9,561 nucleotides of DNA from Gammaproteobacteria bacterium (lineage in GTDB: Bacteria > Pseudomonadota > Gammaproteobacteria > UBA6429 > Thiohalophilaceae). Shown here one piece after another: positions 5,542 through 9,561 of the stretch (its first letter is position 1; every line of letters begins with the position of its first letter). A program made the translations under genes and the position numbers. The notes below the pieces were generated by a model. The model searched no databases. It was given only the letters and a program-made list of their open reading frames with translations, and was not told the DNA's origin. The stretch lies in contig JAADGZ010000099.1 in NCBI GenBank assembly GCA_013152045.1, positions 1 to 9,561 on the forward strand, written 5' to 3'.

Positions 5542-6747
5542 TTAATGGTGATGTGGATCAACTACCTCGTCAGCCAAACTTTCTGGCAGGAAGCGCAACA
5601 CCTTGATAGCTAGAGCAACGGTAATCATTGCGGTTGCCATGCCACCCAGGCCAAGCATGATTTCTGGCAGACTAGGAGCATAATGATTGACCATACCATC
5701 AAAGAAACTACTTTGAACTTGCATGCCGGGGAATAACTCTAGCGGATAAGCCTGACCACCAATAATGATGACGTACATCTGTGCCATGCCACCCATAATA
5801 ATCAGCGCAGCAGCAACACCAGCCAGTCTTCTGCTTTTACCCCAGGTGGGATGATAGAGAAGTGCCAGCGGAATCAGGCTGCCAAGTAGAACCTGACCTA
5901 TCCAGAATAGTTTTGTATAAATACCACCATTCAACAAAATGAATTCCTCAACACCGATGTGCCCTGCCGCATAGATATTGGTCAGATGCTGGACGATGAC
6001 AAAGTAGAGTGCACCGGCAACAAAAACACCCAGCAGGTTTTTCAAGGTGGTAAAAATAACATCCCCTAACGGACGTCCAGTCCAGTTATAAGCCGCCATC
6101 AGCACCAGCAGGAAAATAGCCAGGCCGAATGAGAATGACATAACTATAAACATAGGTGCCATGATGGCAGAGTCATACGCTTCGCGAGCCACCAGGAAAC
6201 CAAATATAGAGCCGGTACCTGTGGTCAGCGTGAGACGCCAGATAAAGGCGGCAAAACCGGCATATTTAGTATACTTGTTCAAATTGCGTTGCATCATGGT
6301 CCATATATAGATGCCTACAATCAGGAAAAAACCATTATACAAAATCATGTTCCAGGCAAAAATCGACCTGAAGTTGTACTTGGTCATGGCAATGATGAGT
6401 CGATCAGGGCGTCCCAGATCGAGCACCAGCACCATCAGGCCACCAACTAGCAAGGCAAGTGCCAATAGTCCAGAAAGTCGCGCCAGTGGCTTGTAGGCCG
6501 TTTTGTGAAATACAGAGGAAATGGAGGCGATGTTCAGTGCTCCGGATGCCGCAACAATGAGGAACACCGCAAACACATGCGGCATGCCCCAGACGATCTG
6601 GTTCGTCATCCCGGTAACATGGTGTCCATTGTGTTCCATATACAAGGTTGAACCAAGAGCAGCGAGTATGAAAATACCCAGGAAGCCGAGCAATGCCAGA
6701 TAACCGGCGCTACGACCTTCAATTTCCACAAAGTTTGCTTTTTTCAT
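5542..6747 (-). CDS. dsrP: DsrP, NrfD-family membrane subunit of DsrMKJOP
   Basis: The 401-residue integral membrane protein has about ten predicted helices, at roughly 14-36, 52-77, 92-111, 130-150, 164-185, 197-220, 236-256, 277-298, 307-329 and 362-384. It is the NrfD/PsrC-like quinone-interacting subunit of the DsrMKJOP complex, which links periplasmic DsrJ and DsrO to the quinone pool. NrfD-like features include the LDLGRPDRL segment (109-117) and the following AWNMILYNGFF helix. The length matches known DsrP. The protein ends DPHHH, a short histidine tail on a soluble end. It starts 27 bases after dsrO, which ends in tandem TAA codons, and only a weak ribosome binding site is visible. 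It is the last gene before the terminator at 5467-5502. Confidence 0.95.
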   Translation of the reverse strand: MKKANFVEIEGRSAGYLALLGFLGIFILAALGSTLYMEHNGHHVTGMTNQIVWGMPHVFAVFLIVAASGALNIASISSVFHKTAYKPLARLSGLLALALLVGGLMVLVLDLGRPDRLIIAMTKYNFRSIFAWNMILYNGFFLIVGIYIWTMMQRNLNKYTKYAGFAAFIWRLTLTTGTGSIFGFLVAREAYDSAIMAPMFIVMSFSFGLAIFLLVLMAAYNWTGRPLGDVIFTTLKNLLGVFVAGALYFVIVQHLTNIYAAGHIGVEEFILLNGGIYTKLFWIGQVLLGSLIPLALLYHPTWGKSRRLAGVAAALIIMGGMAQMYVIIIGGQAYPLELFPGMQVQSSFFDGMVNHYAPSLPEIMLGLGGMATAMITVALAIKVLRFLPESLADEVVDPHHH

Positions 6748-6774
6748 TATGCCGTTAACCCACTAGATATGTTA

Positions 6775-7527
6775 TTAAATGCCTTGATAACGAACACCGG
6801 TATTCAGACCAAGATCCGCACGGATCTGTTTACCGCCATACTCAGCCAGACGTTTTGAAATTTCACTTTCAGGATCATTCAGATCACCGAACAACATAGC
6901 ACCATGCTCGGCCTCGCTACAGGCTTCAACACAAGCTGGTTGTTTATCACGATCAACCCGGTAGACACACATGGTACAGGCTTCAACGGTTCCTTTCCCC
7001 CGTGGAGCACTGACCGCCTGATCATCGACTTCTTCATGTTCAAAAGAACGAGCCTTGTAAGGGCAGGCCATCATGCAGTAACGGCAACCGATACAGATAT
7101 GTCGGTCTACCAGAACAATGCCGTCGGCACGTTTGAACGAAGCACCGGTTGGGCAAACATCGACACAGGGCGGATTTTCACAGTGTTGACACATCATTGG
7201 CAAAGACATGACATGTCCGGTTTGCTTGTCCGTAACTTTGAGTTTGCGAATCCATTGCACATCCGTTTCAGGACGGTTATGTCCTTCCAGGTGATGTTCA
7301 GTTTTACAGGCCGTGACGCAATCATTACAGCCTGTCGAACATTTAGTGCTGTCAATCAGCATACCCCAGCGAACCTTGCTGGTAACTGCCTGGGCGGCAG
7401 GTTTTGCTTGTGCAACCCGAAACAAAAGTACCCCGGGGGCAATAGCCAAACCGGCACTTGCCGCAGCGGTGCCTAGAAACTTACGTCGTGTTAATTCGGT
7501 ATTTTTTGACGATTCTGTATTGGACAT
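6775..7527 (-). CDS. dsrO: DsrO, Tat-exported ferredoxin-like subunit of DsrMKJOP
   Basis: The 250-residue iron-sulfur protein has a twin-arginine signal, LTRRKFLGTAAASAG at about 12-26, followed by a hydrophobic stretch and an AQA cleavage region near 39-41. The mature part is therefore folded in the cytoplasm and exported to the periplasm. Sixteen cysteines fall in four groups: C63/67/70/74, C113/116/121/125, C145/148/151/155 and C184/187/199/203. This fits up to four [4Fe-4S] clusters in the NrfC/DmsB-like family. It passes electrons between DsrJ and DsrP. Its ATG shares one base with the dsrJ stop (TAATG), which suggests translational coupling. A GGAG lies ten bases upstream. Confidence 0.95.
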   Translation of the reverse strand: MSNTESSKNTELTRRKFLGTAAASAGLAIAPGVLLFRVAQAKPAAQAVTSKVRWGMLIDSTKCSTGCNDCVTACKTEHHLEGHNRPETDVQWIRKLKVTDKQTGHVMSLPMMCQHCENPPCVDVCPTGASFKRADGIVLVDRHICIGCRYCMMACPYKARSFEHEEVDDQAVSAPRGKGTVEACTMCVYRVDRDKQPACVEACSEAEHGAMLFGDLNDPESEISKRLAEYGGKQIRADLGLNTGVRYQGI

Positions 7528-8012
7528 TATTCGGCATCTCCAGATGGCAAGGTGTCATTCGAAGCAAATTTTTCATGACCTTCTGGCAGGGACTGTTTAT
7601 TTGAGCTTAATGATGAGTAAGCACTTTGTGGCTTATCATTATGACATTGGAAACAGTCAATCGATACAGCCGCATAATTATGGCAACTGCTACAGAAAAA
7701 ATCATCATCGCCATATTCTGCATACTTGCCATTTTTATCAGGCGTCACATGACACTCGATACATTTAGCCAAACTGTATTTTTTGGTTCGAATACCTTTA
7801 TGCATGGTTTGATCACGTTGATGCAGAAGGTATTCCATATGGTTTTTACGCATATCGGCAACTGGATTGACGCAACCATATTCTGCCGTTGCCTTAGCCT
7901 TTGCTTTTGGCACTATAGGTAGATTGCCTTCAGCAAACAGACTAAGGGGCAGGGTTAAAATTAACCCTGCCAGTAACAACTTTAGCTTTTTTTTGTGTAG
8001 TCCAACTGACAC
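7527..8012 (-). CDS. dsrJ: DsrJ, periplasmic triheme cytochrome c
   Basis: The 161-residue protein has a Sec-type N-terminus: HKKKLK, a hydrophobic run LLLAGLILTLPL, then LFA before the mature part near residue 27. Three heme-c motifs are present: CIECH at 84-88, CSSCH at 107-111 and CFQCH at 120-124. One further cysteine, C47 in EYGCVNP, stands before the hemes. In A. vinosum DsrJ a cysteine at almost the same place (Cys46) is the axial ligand of an unusual His/Cys heme, so C47 is the likely equivalent. Histidines and methionines for the other hemes lie in 55-75 (ADMRKNHMEYLLHQ and after). Translation starts at GTG 8012, with GGGGG seven bases upstream and 19 bases after the dsrL stop. The C-terminal 35 residues are polar and serine-rich. 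Confidence 0.94.
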   Translation of the reverse strand: MSVGLHKKKLKLLLAGLILTLPLSLFAEGNLPIVPKAKAKATAEYGCVNPVADMRKNHMEYLLHQRDQTMHKGIRTKKYSLAKCIECHVTPDKNGKYAEYGDDDFFCSSCHNYAAVSIDCFQCHNDKPQSAYSSLSSNKQSLPEGHEKFASNDTLPSGDAE

Positions 8013-8031
8013 TGTTCAGCCCCCAGGTTGA

Positions 8032-9561
8032 TTATTCACCCATTGCCATGTCGATGTAACCGGTCGGGCATACATCAGCACAGATGTGACAACCAATACA
8101 TTTTGTATAATCGGTTGCAACATAACGACCCATAGTTTTTTCAGCTTTGGGCACACGATAAACGGCATCCTGTGGACAATAAATAACACAGTTGTCACAC
8201 TCAAAGCACATGCCACAGCTCATGCAACGATCGGCTTCAGCGATGGCATCGTCATCACTCAGGCCTTTCATACGTTCATGAAAATGCCCTAGTACTTTAT
8301 TGGCATCGGGCACATCTTCACTACGTATATGACGCGGAGTGTATTCAAAATGTCCAAGAAACAATTTATCAGCCAAAATAATTTCATGCGCAGAACGATC
8401 ATCAAAGTTATGCACGGCAAAATTATCTTCAAAAGTACCCCAAACACTATCATGGTTATAGCTTTCCGGATCCAGACCAGCTTCATGCAGTTTCTGCAGG
8501 AGACTAAAGTGATGCTTGTCAACCTTTGGACGCTTACCAATGTTTTCATGTTTCAGGTAGTGATCAATACTTTCAACAGCAATGGAGGCTTGTCCAATCG
8601 CAGTTGTCAGCAGGTGAGGTCGAACGATGTCACCTGCAATAAAGTGACCTTCTTTACCTGGAACTTGATAGTTTGCATCGGCATCAATCGAACCACGATC
8701 ATTACCCATGTCTTCAAAGCCATCCAGCTTTCCACCTTGACCAATGGCAGCTACCAGCAGATCAAAACTGATATCGTACTCACTACCTTCGATCGGAGTC
8801 TTGCCATCATCTTCAAGTTTGACTACGCGCAAAGCACTACCACGGCCATTATCATCAAGGATAACTTCAATCGGGCTTACGCAACCGACAATTTCAATAC
8901 CTTCGCGGATAGCATCATCAATTTCATGCTGTGCGGCTGGCATATTTTCAATGCTGGAGCGTGACAACAGCATGACGTCTGCGGCTTCAGGTTTTGCAGA
9001 AGCCGGTAGATCCTGCGTTGCTGCACCCGTAATGACATCTTCAACCGGACTTTTTTCAGCTACTTCAGCAATGTGGCCGAGACGGCGTGCAACGGATGCC
9101 ACGTCGATCGAGGTATCACCACCACCGATTACGATAGTCTTTTTAGGTACGATCTTGAGGCTGTCTTTATTAAAGGCTTCCAGAAAATCAATACCGATGA
9201 CAACATTGGCGGCCTTATCGGCACCTGGAACCGGGATCTGACGTCCGGCCTGTGCACCAATGGCCCAGAGAATAGCGTCATAATCTTTTTCTAGCTGTGC
9301 AACCGTGACATCTTTTCCAACCCAGGTGTTGAGTTTGATTTCTACGCCCATGCTGGTGATGCGTTCAATTTCGCCGTCCAGAACATTACGCGGCATACGA
9401 TAACCAGGAATGCCGTATTTCATCATGCCACCCAGGGTGGAATGATTGTCGAATACTGTACAGGCATGACCAATGCGACGCAGTTGATAAGCGGCTGCCA
9501 AACCAGCAGGTCCACCACCAATAATGGCTACTTTTTTGCCGCTGTCTTTATCGGCAGTTTT
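8032..9561 (-). CDS. dsrL: DsrL, NAD(P)H:acceptor iron-sulfur flavoprotein, 5' end missing
   Basis: The frame is open to the right edge, so about 140 N-terminal residues of a protein of about 650 are missing; 510 are visible. It resembles the small subunit of glutamate synthase (GltD). The FAD site is KKVAIIGGGPAGL at visible 9-21 and the NAD(P)H site is KTIVIGGGDTS at 141-151. An ATG-like call at 9501 would be a TTG inside the FAD motif and is not the start. A long insertion follows the second dinucleotide fold. IAGDIVRP near 308-315 and GQASIA near 323-328 fit the second FAD-contacting region. The C-terminus is a ferredoxin-like domain with cysteines at 446, 449, 452, 455, 458 and 462, then 488, 491, 494 and 498, suited to two [4Fe-4S] clusters. 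In A. vinosum DsrL takes electrons from rDsrAB to NAD+, and a C-terminal ferredoxin domain of this kind is seen in sulfur oxidisers. Confidence 0.95.
   Translation of the reverse strand, partial: KTADKDSGKKVAIIGGGPAGLAAAYQLRRIGHACTVFDNHSTLGGMMKYGIPGYRMPRNVLDGEIERITSMGVEIKLNTWVGKDVTVAQLEKDYDAILWAIGAQAGRQIPVPGADKAANVVIGIDFLEAFNKDSLKIVPKKTIVIGGGDTSIDVASVARRLGHIAEVAEKSPVEDVITGAATQDLPASAKPEAADVMLLSRSSIENMPAAQHEIDDAIREGIEIVGCVSPIEVILDDNGRGSALRVVKLEDDGKTPIEGSEYDISFDLLVAAIGQGGKLDGFEDMGNDRGSIDADANYQVPGKEGHFIAGDIVRPHLLTTAIGQASIAVESIDHYLKHENIGKRPKVDKHHFSLLQKLHEAGLDPESYNHDSVWGTFEDNFAVHNFDDRSAHEIILADKLFLGHFEYTPRHIRSEDVPDANKVLGHFHERMKGLSDDDAIAEADRCMSCGMCFECDNCVIYCPQDAVYRVPKAEKTMGRYVATDYTKCIGCHICADVCPTGYIDMAMGE

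Noticed and set aside
8329..8964. Long plus-strand open frames opposite dsrL (8329-8964) and dsrO (6904-7476)
   Set aside because: They lie fully antisense to well-supported genes with clear cofactor motifs, and their translations show no domain, signal or sensible start context.
8032..9501. Taking dsrL as starting at 9501
   Set aside because: The codon there is TTG within the conserved FAD-binding motif, and the frame continues open upstream to the window edge; the gene is truncated by the window.

Overview
The window is a piece of a sulfur-oxidising bacterium's genome, most likely a gammaproteobacterium. It carries the 3' half of a reverse dissimilatory sulfite reductase (dsr) cluster on the minus strand. 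From high to low coordinates the genes are dsrL (5' end cut by the right edge), dsrJ, dsrO, dsrP, dsrN and dsrR. This is the order known from Allochromatium vinosum (dsrABEFHCMKLJOPNRS). DsrL, DsrN and DsrR together are typical of the oxidative pathway rather than of sulfate reducers.

Layout: 8032-9561 is dsrL, the cytoplasmic NAD(P)H:acceptor flavoprotein that takes electrons from rDsrAB. 7527-8012, 6775-7527 and 5542-6747 are the tightly packed dsrJ, dsrO and dsrP, the periplasmic and membrane half of the DsrMKJOP complex. A strong hairpin plus T-tract (5467-5502) and a pair of inverted REP-like repeats (5380-5456) separate dsrP from dsrN (3953-5353), whose product makes the siroamide cofactor of DsrAB. 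dsrR (3615-3926), a cysteine-free A-type carrier homologue, follows dsrN closely.

At the place where A. vinosum has dsrS, this genome has a co-directional, closely spaced three-gene set: a NarX-type histidine kinase (1818-3497), a NarL-type response regulator (1147-1812) and a single-domain rhodanese (668-1126). The kinase has almost no periplasmic loop between its two membrane helices. Its GAF domain has four clustered cysteines, so a cytoplasmic redox, sulfur or ligand signal is more likely than external nitrate. A 15-bp perfect palindrome overlapping a TATAAT hexamer lies just upstream of the kinase gene. This set is the best candidate for an undescribed regulatory module in the window, possibly tied to sulfur oxidation.

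The left end (2-361, plus strand) holds the 3' part of an unrelated gene for a cysteine-rich protein with two TRASH/YHS-like metal-binding units and a C-terminal Cys-Cys. It converges on the dsr-side genes across a 306-base intergenic stretch with a terminator-like hairpin and a second REP-like pair. No tRNA, rRNA, CRISPR array or transposase gene was seen.
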